Source of the DNA: Allacma fusca
Lineage: Eukaryota; Arthropoda; Collembola; Symphypleona; Sminthuridae
NCBI GenBank assembly: GCA_947179485.1
Contig: OX359248.1
Location: 52,090,386 to 52,154,385, forward strand
Length of the DNA: 64,000 bases
Reading direction: 5' to 3'
The notes under the pieces are model-generated. The model saw nothing but the letters and a program-made list of their open reading frames with translations, had not been told where the DNA came from and searched no databases. How positions within the stretch are numbered: position 1 is the first letter of the stretch; each line of letters starts with the position of its first letter. The translations under genes were made by a program, and so were the position numbers. Shown piece by piece: positions 26,736 to 38,404 of the stretch.

Positions 26736-28738
26736 TGCTCTGGCACTGCTCTCCTACCAAATTCCATGTATGTACATAAGGTAGGATAAAATAGGGGTAT
26801 ATGCTAAACACTACTCTCGGAACTCTCCCAGTCTTTTGCATACGTCCACAAAAACCTAAGGTAATTCCATTCTTACACATATAACAATCATGTTTAACTT
26901 TACATTTTACTCACAATCTATATTACTTGCATTTAAGCCTCCACTTTTTTTCCCCTCTGGTTCAAAATCCCAGCACTGCCCATGCCTTTTAGGATCCTCT
27001 TCCAGGGAGCACACAGGAGTTGACTCAGACTCCTGCATATACCGTTCGCACTCCATATGCAAGGACAACACAGGAGACATGACACTTTGTATACATCCAC
27101 AGAGAAAAACAAGTTTCAAGAACGAGCCTCATTGGTCATGGAAGATTCAAGTCACAGAACCAACCATGGCAAAGTTTTCACTTCCAGCCACACAGCCCTA
27201 TGTATGTTCCTCCATAGAAGGCTTTACACTCTGACTTTTGCACAGGTTTTTGGCCCATGTTTTTTTTGGAACTGTCTCAATCCTTGACACGCACTTCCCG
27301 TAAGAATTTTGAGGGAACATTTTGAAAATATTTTCCTAAAAGAGACTGAAACAGAACTGTACAACGGACTCCTGTTTCCTGAAATGTTCGGAAGGAACTG
27401 GGGTCCGAAGGATTTTAAAGTTAGGACTGTCAGGGAGAGCCCCTTTGACAAGGGTTGACAATTGTTCCGACATGAGAGATGGCTTGGGAAATTTGTCGGA
27501 TTTTTGAAATGGATGAGGCTTTTTCCAAAAGATCCAGCAGATGTTCAACAATATCCAAGGCTCGGCTCTGTCTCCCCGGCCGGAGTCTTCTTACACACTG
27601 ACGGAGACAAGAATACTTCTCTTAACTAAGCCAAGGGTCCTGCATTTATGTCGGGCTTTAAACATGAATTTTATAGCCTAATAAAAATTCCCCTATTGCA
27701 AAACAAGTCAAATGTGCGAAAACCCAATGAGCGTCATGGATACATAGGATCACACCGAGCTTGCTACTTTTATTCATCTGCATGGGCAGATCTATTATAC
27801 ATACATTTAGATTCTATGTACTTCTACAGGGATGTGAATTCCTACCTCAGCAATAATATTCGGTCTTGGTAATATCCACCGTACCTTTTTTTTCTGCATA
27901 TTTTTTTTTGTTGGTGTGAGACCGCACCTGAGAAACTTTACACCCTTTCATATTTTTTACCTCCGGTGAGACTTGGGCTTTTATGGACTTAAGTTTTCCA
28001 ACCAATCCTAAGACCACAATTTTCATTGGAGGGGGCTTCCAGTCTTTTTTTCAAAATCGTTCAAATATCAGGAACTCACATTTTAGTGCTTTTTTTTGGT
28101 AGAATTGGTAAAACTGTTTTACAGTAATGACATTTTAATAGAATTTCTGTAACAAGGAAACAATTAACGCATTTATCCCCAGCAGTGGCATGTATTTTAA
28201 AAATAATTTGAAATTTTGAAACACAATTTGGGTCCAGGACAAATCTTTAAAAAAAAAATTGTAGCCGCCAGGTAATTTTACAAAAATTATTTGTATATCA
28301 ACATATAAATACTTTAAAAAACTTACAGTTACAAAATAATGTAACAAAACTTCAACAGTAAAAAGAACTGAATTTAATCCCTTAAGAGCTAAAGTAAAAA
28401 AATTAATCCTAATATTTGGCACGCTTTCAAAGCAAGCAAGTACCATTGTAGTAAATAAAAATGTTTAAAGAATCCTCCTAGAAATAAAAAGCTTGGGAAA
28501 CAGTCCTGAATAAAAAGCCTGCATTGTAGATCTACAGTATCCAAAATCACCCTCATGGACTCACACTACAAAATAAGTACCAATTCAGATGCATTTAGTA
28601 ATAATTATTCCCAAGAAAATGACTCCATCAAGTACAAAGTATCCAGAGCAATTGAGACTTGACAAGAGTCCATCCAACAGTGTAAGAATGTTGTGGAGCA
28701 GGAAATGGTTAATTTCATTAACCCATGACCACATTTTC

Positions 28739-28776
28739 AAAATCATTATCCACATATTAAAAATCATTATCCACAT
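28739..28776. repeat. Two-copy 21-bp direct repeat
   Basis: AAAATCATTATCCACAT occurs twice, 21 bp apart. Confidence 0.9.
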
Positions 28777-31746
28777 CATTGGCAATCAGAGGCAGTCAAC
28801 CTTTACAGTGCCTCGCTGTGATTACCCAACAGCAAATCCTATCATCATGTCTATGAGTCTCCATCCCCACTTATACTCTCAAATGAGGGAATGAAATGCA
28901 CTTTGAAAACAAGTCCTACCACTGAGCCATCCCTCCCTTCAGATACATACATACATACAGAGAAGAAAAAGTCGAGCGAATCTGGGAAAAAAAAATTTGT
29001 TATCATTCTTTAACAACATGTTATTAAATAGGAATATTTGATGTCATGGACTTAATGGTAACCGTGAACCTTTTCCCTACGAGTTGACTGCATATATATA
29101 TATGTATGTACATACATACACACCCGTACACACATGTACACTTGGCTCATGCGAATAGTTTCAATGTGGGATTATTTCCGAGCAGACTATCCCCACTTCA
29201 CAATGCTGGCTCGTACAGAGGACGGGAGATGGGAGATGAAGATAAAAACAAAAAGAGCAGAACATGTAAACTGCCTGTGCATTATATATCTATACGTTAC
29301 TTTTCTATTACGGAGTCCAATGTTCCTTTTCCTATCCGGACGAATTTTCCTACAGAGGAATACTATAGTAGGGCTTGTACACATGTGAATTTACACTTAT
29401 GCATGGTCCCTTCATAAAATCCTGTGTGAGTGTGTGATTGTGTGTGTGTGTGTAAGTGTAAGGAAATTTGTAGAGTGCATATATAGCATGGGCTATGAGT
29501 ACACATGTGAATAAATATATGCTCCTATAGTACAGGAGAGAAAAAGAAGGAGCCAATGAAAGAGGAGGGACCCGAGTCTGATGCATATATTGTGTTTTTG
29601 TTAGCTGCCTTTTATTTGATGGCTCACTGTGTGGCTCGGTTGTTAAAGTCATCAAGTAAATTTTATAGCCTAGATATGATGTATAATAATTTCGTGCTAA
29701 ATTAAATTGTATAGTGTGAAGTTCTTATTCTCGGACCAAACTACTTGAAAAGTACGTAGCTAATATGGTGTGAATTTACGAGCCCATTAGTCTTAATTTG
29801 ATTACTAACAAATAGAATCATGAAATCATACTCACCAGACATTTTGCTTGTACTGAGGCGAATTACTCTCTCCTCAAGTACAAATACTTCATTTATAACC
29901 AACTTGTTTAACATCTTCAAATAAATAACCTCATACAGAGATAGAGGGAGAGAGAAAGACTTGGCCAATAGCTCTCCATTCCCTCCCCTCCCCTCTTATA
30001 TATAAGTAAGTATAAAAATAACCCACAGCTTCAATCCCTCACTACAAGATTTATGAAGTCATTCATTCCCTCAAGCGTAAGCATCCATCCCCAGTTAATT
30101 CCATCTCTTAATTCAGCAAAAGGGTCTGGGCCTATTAAGAAACAGTTCTCAGCAATTCCTGCATTATTCCAATTCGATTGATAAGCAATATTCAAGTAAT
30201 ATATGCCTTATCAAACAAAAAAATTAAATCTGAAGAGCAGTCGTCATTACACAAGGTTCTCCTCGAAGGACTTTTTTCACATATAGAAACATATAGATAT
30301 CTGTAATAAATTTACTCCCTCAAATGAGGCGCACTAATGTCACAGATTTATCTCCTGCCCAGTACTCTCCATATGTACGGGACATGGGAAGAGTTAAGAT
30401 TTATTGGCGGCTTCATCATCCATTCATTCATTCTATCCTTCATATGAAAAAATAGTATGATTCCTATTATAAGGAGCGAGCTTCCATTCCCAAAAGGTTT
30501 TGACTCCAACGTCTTGAGACAGACTTTCCATTCAGCCCTGGATGTGACTTTCCTCATGTTTTCTCTCACACAGTCATCCTTTTTCAATGTGACATGATGA
30601 GGTCAGGGAGGGCAGCGACTATCGAGGATTTTTATCCCGAAAGGTTCCGTTCGTTCACAGCCCCAATACTGCAGCCACATATTTAGACGTATGTACGTCC
30701 GGGCTTGGGAGAGCCATCATTTTGAGAGGGACACTGAATCAATACGTGTAAGCCCAGGAGCTGGGACGAGTGTGAAAAATTTTTGCACGATAAGGATCCA
30801 GTTCCAACCTCATTTTTTCCGCACGTTTCCCTATCGACAGAGCCAGCCCTTTTAATACATTGGATACTTTAAATCACATATTTGATTCACCCCGACGGAG
30901 AGAGCTCTGATAACTGAGCCTTGTCTGTTCTTGATTTATTCTCCTTAGCCCATTATACAGCTAAGGAGTAAATATTATGTACGGAGGAAATTATGTATTG
31001 GAATTAATCATATGTGCATATGTATGTATGTATAGGATGCTCCGGAGACTCGAACGTCTGACTTGGGAAGAGTGGCGACTCTCAGTTTTTAACTTGCCCG
31101 AAATGAGTAAATTATAAAACCATAAAGATTACCGTATGTATCGCTCCTGCTCTTCCCTTACAGACTTGTATTTTCCTATTTATGCTCAGATATTTAATCT
31201 CTGGATTTTTTTTGAAGAAAGCAAGTTTACTAATGACAGTAGTGTATTTATCTATTTTTTGGGTGTATTTATATGTAATTACTCTATTTCAACTGAACGG
31301 AGTATTTTTTTGTCTCAGAACTTTTCAATGGGAAAAATGACTCTGGAATGTATAGACTTGTTAATCCTGAGGATTTTCGGAGGAGCTTTTAATTTTCGCA
31401 AGTGAGGCTGTTGTAAAAGTGTAGCTTTTTTTTAATAAGAGTAATTACCAGGAATGAGTCAATTTCCTCAACGAGAGAGGATCCTCCTGTGCTGTACACC
31501 TTCAAGGTATTTGAGTTGACTTGAAGGGCTGAGATGAATTGTTAAAATCTCCATAGAATATATATACCATGGGCTCAAGTGATGATGACCAACATGAATA
31601 AAACATATGGTAGCGAAAAAAAAACATTAGCTCTATTGAGAATCACCCTATGCCTATGCTAGTCAGAGGAAATTTCATGTATTTATAATTATCCCTCGCA
31701 AAGCAGGGAGAAGAGATAAATGTGAGCACTGCTACTACTACTATTA

Positions 31747-31764
31747 AGCTGGATTTATACTTTC
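31747..31764 (+). repeat. Left terminal inverted repeat of Harbinger-like element
   Basis: AGCTGGATTTATACTTTC, an exact reverse complement of 32537-32554. It is preceded by the TTA target duplication at 31744-31746. Confidence 0.9.
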
Positions 31765-31980
31765 AAACTTCATTTCACGCTCATGTCACCATCATTTCAC
31801 TTTACCCCAAACGTAACGTTGGTAATTTAAACTTTAAGCCAAAAAATGCGCGAAATGAAGCGTGAAGGAAGGTTTCACGTTCATTGTCTCTGCTCTGGAG
31901 GAAAGTATAAATGCCTCCCGCGCGAAATCACTTCATTCCGTGTCTTCAATTTCATCACGTAAATAGATTAGTATTTAAAT

Positions 31981-32157
31981 ATGAATTACGATCAAGAATT
32001 TCCACAGAAAGTATTGTTAGTGTACTACTTACATAAATATAAAAACCGGAGAATTCGGTTAATGTATACGTTGAGGTGAAGAAATGAACAAGGTGCTAGT
32101 AAAGCTGGTAGAAGAACTTGGAGCATCGGATGAAAAATACCATAATACATATTTTGG
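31981..32157 (+). pseudogene. Decayed first exon of a Harbinger-type transposase
   Basis: Reading from the ATG at 31981 gives 32 codons beginning MNYDQEFPQ and running through KYKNRRIRLMYTLR to a TGA at 32077-32079. The same frame continues RNEQGAS (32080-32100). The reading then shifts, and from 32102 another frame gives KLVEELGASDEKYHNTYFG up to 32158. The order of a basic RR patch, an R.E.GA segment, a hydrophobic LVEEL and an acidic-basic DEKYHxxYF matches the region before the DDE domain in insect and fish PIF/Harbinger nucleases, where it usually continues as YFRM. The similarity is recalled by eye, not searched. A GTAAGT splice donor lies at 32158-32163, and no following exon exists before the right end. 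The stop and the frame change mean it is not functional. It supports descent from an autonomous element rather than a chance inverted repeat. Confidence 0.6.
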
Positions 32158-32536
32158 GTAAGTTCATTATAATAATAATGAAACTAGAGTTTCAAAAATA
32201 TAAGTTTGAACTCACTCTAAATATTTGTTTGTCTCAATTTACGATAATCAATGCACGTCAGCACTAAGAAAGAGTCTCATCACTCTTTCCTTCTTCCCTT
32301 CACTCATGCAAAGTTGAAAAATTTCAACTTCGCGAGAGTGAAGCATGAGTGAAGCAAAAGTGATAATTTTCACTTATACTTTAAAGTATAAATGTCCAGT
32401 ATGACAAAGGAAAAGCACGGAGGAAGCACGGAGGACGATCACGTGACGCGCGGGTCACGTGACGCGTGAAACGTAAAGTATAAACGCTTGAAGTGACGAT
32501 TTTGCTTCAACTTTTGAGTGAAGTACGAAGGAAGAG

Positions 32537-32554
32537 GAAAGTATAAATCCAGCT
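32537..32554 (-). repeat. Right terminal inverted repeat of Harbinger-like element
   Basis: GAAAGTATAAATCCAGCT, an exact reverse complement of the left arm at 31747-31764. It is followed by the TTA duplication at 32555-32557. Confidence 0.9.
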
Positions 32555-32649
32555 TTACAGTATGAGCACGCAAGGAGCAGGAGGCAGCCTGCCAACATCA
32601 GACAAATTGTTTCTAGTGTACATGTACATATGTATACATAAAATTATTA

Positions 32650-32827
32650 CAGTCCACTCTGACTATAGGAGATCCCCTCTGAAAAATAATGGCTCTTACA
32701 GAGCAAAAATTTTAAAATACACTTTTGTTTGACTCCCCAATAATTTAAAATTTAGGACAGAACGTCCGATTGTGAAGATATTTCAATTGGGAATTTTGGA
32801 GGTAATAATTATGGAGAGTGTGGACAG
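32650..32827. mobile_element. Small TA-flanked inverted-repeat element (pogo/Tc1-like MITE)
   Basis: The left end begins CAGTCCACTCTGACTATA and the reverse complement of the right end begins CTGTCCACACTCTCCATA. These agree at most positions if one AC insertion is allowed. TA dinucleotides sit immediately outside both ends (32648-32649 and 32828-32829), as expected for Tc1/mariner/pogo insertion. An internal block GAGCAAAAATTTTAAAATAC (32701-32720) closely resembles 47581-47600 in the other element listed here. It has no coding capacity and is about 178 bp long. It lies only about 95 bp downstream of the Harbinger-like element. The superfamily is inferred from the TA flank and CAGT-type ends. 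Confidence 0.5.
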
Positions 32828-34472
32828 TAGAATTACATGTAGTACATTTAAGTCCGTGTCTTACCACCAGATATAGCTCCATTTGGATTGGGAGCTTCCT
32901 CGGTTACACTGCAGTTGACAGATAATAGTAGGCTTGGTAGGATAAAGTCAGATCCATATTTTTTGCGAGGCTGGCATCATCTTCTCCTGCAGGATATTAT
33001 GCATGCATGCATACCTTTATATTGTTGAGCTCTCAGAAAATCTTATGGATGTACGGTACTCAATATGTGTACACAGATATTGAAGCATTCAGAAGAGCGT
33101 GTGAGGAAGACAACATGTGAAAAATTGTTTCAACTGACCCATTATTGCACCCATGAGATTACCATTTGTGACGGAATTACCATTGAGAAAATATTACTTG
33201 GGCAGGAGCGTACTCATACTTGGATTTATAAATATTTTCATGTACAGTATCTCAACTCTTTGGGTAAATGCATATAGATACTCTCAAAGGTTCTAAATAC
33301 TGGGATGTACGGTCGAGTCTTAAATATTGGTGTTACAATACATTTATATGTAATTTACAGAAATGGACCATATATTGAGAATGTAGAGAATTGTCCCATA
33401 CCATATGTCTACCATTGATGTATCTATAAATACACACAAATCCCACATGGTCCTTCACAGATGAAGCATCTACTTGTAATTACGTGTATGAATTTATGCT
33501 TGTATTAAAATAGTGTTGAGCATGGCGCGCGTAAATAGGATCTACTTAAGGTATAGATACACATACTGACTTGTACACTTGAGGTGCTATAAGCTCAATC
33601 CTGTCTGTATTGTAATCAGACTTGGAAAATTCCCTTCTTTTTTCTCCTCACAGTCAATGTTATACTTGTGATCTAAGATCTTGCTCAGATTTGCATAACT
33701 GCCTTAAGACTCATGATTACCTCCCTTTTTGTACATCCTCCTGCTCGGCTCATACATATTAATGCATATGGACGGAGTCCCATGTAGATACATACATACA
33801 TCCCTGGACGTAACAACAGCAGAGTCAGACACGAACCCAAATATTCCAAAGGAATCGTAGTTTCAAAATGTGTCCATCCATTGTAATCTCCTCCTATTTA
33901 GCACCTTTGGCCCATACCTGAATTTTGCAAGGAAACCATAATAATCCTGTCTTCTGGGTGATGAGCTCCTCTCAATTGTGAAGCAAAGGTTTTGCTGTAA
34001 TGGTCATTACACATAATTACACATGTAGACAGTCACTCTCCCAACATCCACTGACTATCCAAAGGATAGGGAACTGATGCTTCATGGGATGGTAACTTTG
34101 TAATTTCATGTGCTATAATAATTCCATACAGACCTAATTCCAAGATGCTAATTTTGCAATACCTATGGATACTTGTGGGGTAATAAAGAGTCCCTGGAAT
34201 TAATAAGAAATAGTCCAATTTCCTACGGAATGAGAGATTTGAGGGGAAATAGGAAGCGGGATAATGTTTCTCGTCCCCTCATTCCCTCAATCTCTCCTCA
34301 ATAGAAAATTCCATCAAGGGCCAGGAGCCGAAGCCATTCCGGACGGAGGACCACTCGAGGAGGAAGAAATATGAGAGAGTTGCACACAGATGAGGATCAT
34401 TATGATCAAATTTTAAAGGCGCCTTTGCGTGCGATTGTCAGGTAAGGGGATATTTGTTTCTATATTAAGGGA

Positions 34473-34546
34473 AGAGAGGGAGAGAGAGAGAGAGAGGGGA
34501 AAAGAGTAACTTTTAGGCTGATTGCTCTCTCTCTCTCTCCCTCTCT
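34473..34546. repeat. Perfect 22-bp inverted repeat of opposed GA and CT tracts
   Basis: The arm at 34473-34494 (AGAGAGGG followed by seven AG) is the exact reverse complement of 34525-34546 (seven CT, then CCCTCTCT). The loop is 30 bp. Both arms share the same interrupting G/C at the same place, which independent microsatellite growth would not be expected to produce. Confidence 0.85.
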
Positions 34547-35127
34547 CTTACAGGAATCTGAGTCTGGAGTCAAATGTGCAATGTAGTCCCGTAGTGTGCT
34601 TCAGGATGAGATTTATGACATCTCCCGCTCTTACATTACTCCATCCATTTAATTCATATTTAAATTGAAATCCAGCACGTCGTAAAGAAAGGAAATGGAC
34701 GGAGACACACAGTATCAAATGAAATCCTACTTCCTAAACAGAACTAAATGATTTATGAACGGCCCAGACATGTTTACTCATTGTGTTTATCTTCTCAGCC
34801 TATAGTCAAGTACTTATTAGGTGTATGAGACTCTCACATTCCAAATAAGAGCTAAAACACGTTTCCTATCCCTACCAACAGTATCTCTCTAGTGTGGGGC
34901 AATGTTCCGTGAGGGTCTCTATAGGAGTACTCTCAAATCCCTTATAACTCCCTATATTCTTAATTTCTTGGGAGATGAGAGAAAGAGTTGCGGAGCTACT
35001 TGAAAAATCTTCTTGACATTCTACAGGGTCCAGGAGCAGCCAGACTTTTTCTCTCAGTGTAGTTGTTGGAAAAGAGGAGGGTGCGGGAGAGACGAGAAGA
35101 TCGTCTGGATTTTATATGAATTTAACA

Positions 35128-35198
35128 AGAGAGTAAGAGAGAGAGAGAGAGAGAAAAAAAAAGCTTAACAAGGGAATACAGAGAGAGAGAGAGAGAAA
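35128..35198. repeat. Duplicated (GA)n-A8 block
   Basis: Two copies of a GA run passing into an A8-A9 tract (near 35136-35162 and 35180-35202) are separated by GCTTAACAAGGGAATACA. This looks like a local duplication of a purine microsatellite. Confidence 0.85.
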
Positions 35199-36559
35199 AA
35201 AAAGTGTGCATTTCTGCCTCACTCTATGTCTCTCAGTCTCCATTTGAAATCTCGAGAGTACGAGTTGGATTGGATCGGAAAAGTCAGTGGACATACAGAA
35301 GAGCTTTTGAAATACGATGGCAGCTTTTGATTTATCCATGTAATTATGCCACCAAAGTTGTATTCCACACGAGGCTACTCACCTTAATTCTCTGTCGCTC
35401 TGTCTTCATATGTGATGAGCGGAAAGTGCAGGGTTTTAATGTATGCGCTCACAATTTTATGTGCATGCCGTCCTACAGACTGTATGCACGTTCAAGCTAA
35501 CCTTCAATGTGCAACAAGGGTGGATGGAAAAGGCTAAATTGAATTTATATTGTCATAAGCGTACACTTACAATTAGTGTGCTTATATCAAACACATATGT
35601 ATGTACGTACATATGTCCGCGGATGCATAGTACAGAGAGTGGAGGGTTAGCAGAGAGAGAGAGCTTTTAGTATTTTTAACTTCAATTCCCTCCAGATACT
35701 ATGTGTGGGTCCTGTACGAGCGGCAGTGAGAATAGTAGTTTTTTCACATCTTGTTCTTCTCCTCACAGGATTTCCTCCAAGTACGGGCAAGTTTTGGAGT
35801 GAATGAATTAAAACTTGTTTTGCGAGCTCTTTTGATTGTGAATGATAAAATGGGCTCATAAATCTTGAGCAAACTACAAACAAGCTGAGACTCTGGCCAT
35901 GTTTTACCCTCTCGTACACAGTCACACAGACATCTCTCCGCGTGTTCTTAGTTTCTACGTACAGACACAAAATCACACACACACACACACCGGGCTCTGG
36001 AGAATATGTAGTAGCTGTGGGGACTAGTAGTGTCTGATTGTATGTTTGTATGGGAATAAATAGTAGAGGAGGAGGTGAGCATGGGATCCGCTATAGGATA
36101 GAGAACTGGGTGTCATTTTTCTCAGCCGGACTTGTCACACGGACTTGACAGTCCAGGAGATTTAGTTGCTCTTTTTTCCAAGGAGAAACGAATTTGAGTC
36201 AGGAGAAAAATTTCCTTTCCGAGATAGTCTTTTACTTTAGTGCCTGGCTCCTCTGTCTGCATCTGTTCGGGTCTTTGGTGCGGGAGGGTATGAATTAATA
36301 CCCTCAATTTATTCACAACAGCACTGCTCAGCATATTGGAATTCCTCAGTGCTAAAACCAACATGAAGCCCAAGCTTGGAGAGGATATGAGTTACGTTTA
36401 TGGGGGACTGGGCTTGCTTTCAAGTCCAGGAGAAATTGCTTTAACTTTGAGGTCTACTTTGTACTCAGTCTTCCAACTTTTCTTTCGAAAATCTCCACTA
36501 AGGAGTTCTCTCTATACTTGATGAGCGCCACTTATGAAGAGCACTTTACAAGTTTTCAA

Positions 36560-36960
36560 TGTCCCATGAATTTGTTTATGAATTTCCCTCTGAGCTTGTT
36601 TCTAATTCTTAATTTCTTTTGAACTTCTTTCCAAATTTATTACATTTACACTCTTTTCAGTAATTATTTCAAAATTTCTCTCCAAATTTTTGTATTACTT
36701 TACACCAGAAATTTCTCTACCATCGAAATTGTTCGCAAGCATGCGCTTAAATTTCGTCCTGAATTTGTCCATGAATTTTCTTTCAAATTCCGGTTGGAAT
36801 TTACATCTGGACTCGTATGCAGAGTTATGCATAAAATTCTTCCTAAATACAGTCATGGCATTTCGTAATGACCCTCCTTATGCATTTATTTATGAATTTG
36901 TTTTTTTAAGTTTCTCCGTAAATTTAATGAATGAAGTTTGGGGCAGAATAAATGCACATG
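36560..36960. repeat. Degenerate TGAATTTGT-rich patch
   Basis: Words close to TGAATTTGTTTATGAATTT recur loosely (near 36566, 36760 and 36885), with TTTCC and AAATTT spacers. It looks like an ancient diverged tandem array. It keeps a 109-codon plus frame at 36690-37019 open, which I do not regard as a gene. Confidence 0.5.
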
Positions 36961-37676
36961 AATTTTCTCCCTCCTTGGAGGCAGGCAGGGAAGGGAATTT
37001 GAAGGTAGGGAATATTTAGGACGAATTTCATGTCCAGTTACAGTTAGGCCGAAGAATATGTTATGTACGTTCGAAAACGGGGGAAAACAGTGGAGTTCCC
37101 CACTCAAAGGTAAATGGGTTAAAGGTAGCAAATGGAGCTGTTGGGTAAAAAATAGATGTGTGTATACTGGGCTCTGTCTTTCCCTACATATTGTACATTT
37201 AAGGATATATCCCCCACTTTCAAACATACAATGCACACTGTAACCTATGTACGTATTTTTACAAGACCCACTGCTACTAAAACATTGTTGTGTATAACGC
37301 AGGGTAATTTAAGGGAAGATGCGGAGTGTACAGATATAAGCGGGTGTTTATGTATTTATAGGTGTATGGAGAAGCCCAGTGTGTGTGTATGGGAGTATGT
37401 ACGTGCATGGGGGGAATGCCAGCGGTTCCTCAGGACGGCTCTGAATGGATACAGGAATTGCCTAGGAATGGGCAAACAAGGCTTTTACCATTAAGTACAT
37501 AAGGGGAAGGGAAGGGCGACAGGGAGCTGAAGTACTGGAGCTGAGCGTCATGGAGCCATTTTGAGTTTCATCAAGATCACTTGTTTTCAACGCAATGTGA
37601 ATTTTAGCCATTTATTTCCACTGAATTCCATCTTAATGGCAATTCTATTGGTCCTTGGTTTTTACCCGTGTCTTTC

Positions 37677-37680
<4 letters not shown>

Positions 37681-37711
<31 letters not shown>

Positions 37712-37733
37712 CTCTCTCTCTCTCTCACTCTCT
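37681..37733. repeat. (AC)14(TC)n compound microsatellite
   Basis: AC run switching directly to TC at about 37709. Confidence 0.97.
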
Positions 37734-38404
37734 GGCACTACTAGCTCTATAAGGTTTAGGTAAGGCATTTGATATTATTACACTCTCCATCTCTACATCT
37801 CAACCATACCCTTACCTTGCACTTTTCAAATGCACAAAACAAATATGTTTATCTTTATTGGCTCCGCTCAGGCTATATGTACCTAATTTCACCTTCCCCA
37901 ATGCTCTCCTTGCAATTTCAACACTCACTTACATGCACTTTTATCTACAAGTAGCTCTGGCTCACCAGAACACGCTCATACATAATTATCTCCCATACTC
38001 GATCCAACCAACTTTTCCTAACAGATCCCCCAAAGCTTTTCCATTAGGAAAATATCATAAGGAATATTTTTTCTGAAGGAAAAAATGCACGCGTAGCAAA
38101 ATCTCATTTCCTATAATAATTACATACAGTGCTGTACTCATTCATTGAGCGGAAAGTGCACTCTCGTCGTAAGAGAATCTCTGGAAAAAAAATACAAAAT
38201 CTTACGGACACTTCAATTATAATATATAACGAAAAGTATAGCAACATTTTTACATTCTGCTCTTACAAGGGGTAAAGCAAAAACTGTTGTTTTGGTAAAC
38301 ATTAAAATATAAACAACTAAAAACTAAAACCAAAAAAAAAATGTCAAAATATTGTTGTACACATGAAGTAGATAAATGCAAATGCTCCGAGATATAATTA
38401 TTCC

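Larger units (their letters stand above)
18441..31743. other. Non-coding stretch, mostly unique sequence
   Basis: It contains the AT-rich patch 20160-20700, CA tracts at 22449, 24807 and 26512, a CT tract at 26704 and a two-copy repeat at 28739. Two TACAGT-type MITE-end words sit at 21779 and 21831, about 50 bp apart. A minus frame at 26907-27119 (70 codons, MECERYMQESES segment) has a somewhat protein-like composition but no recognised domain. Nothing else supports a gene. Confidence 0.65.
31747..32554 (+). mobile_element. Non-autonomous PIF/Harbinger-like DNA transposon
   Basis: Seen directly: perfect 18-bp terminal inverted repeats (left arm begins AGCTGGATTTATACTTTC, right arm at 32537-32554 is its exact reverse complement) flanked by TTA at 31744-31746 and 32555-32557. 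A 3-bp TTA/TAA target duplication is characteristic of the PIF/Harbinger superfamily. The core motif AAAGTATAAA recurs inside the element near 31901, 32382 and 32474, each time beside CpG-rich sequence, so the subterminal zones are repetitive. The interior carries a decayed coding exon (31981-32157) resembling the N-terminal part of a Harbinger transposase, but no catalytic DDE domain, so the copy cannot move by itself. At 808 bp it is longer than most MITEs and looks like an internal-deletion derivative of an autonomous parent. Superfamily assignment is inference from the duplication and exon together. Confidence 0.85.

Noticed and set aside
28862..28940. tRNA-like sequence on the minus strand with TGGCTCAGTGGTA (exact A-box)
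   Set aside because: There is no B-box at the right distance, the D-stem pairs poorly (GGCTC with GGAC), and no T-arm or acceptor pairing is visible. A match to the A-box consensus is expected about twice by chance in 64 kb.
31035..31062. GACTCGAACGTC, resembling a reversed T-loop
   Set aside because: T-stem pairing fails beyond four pairs and no A-box lies at the expected distance.
36690..37019. 109-codon plus-strand frame
   Set aside because: It lies on the degenerate TGAATTTGT-rich patch, and its Phe/Leu/Asn-rich composition follows the repeat.
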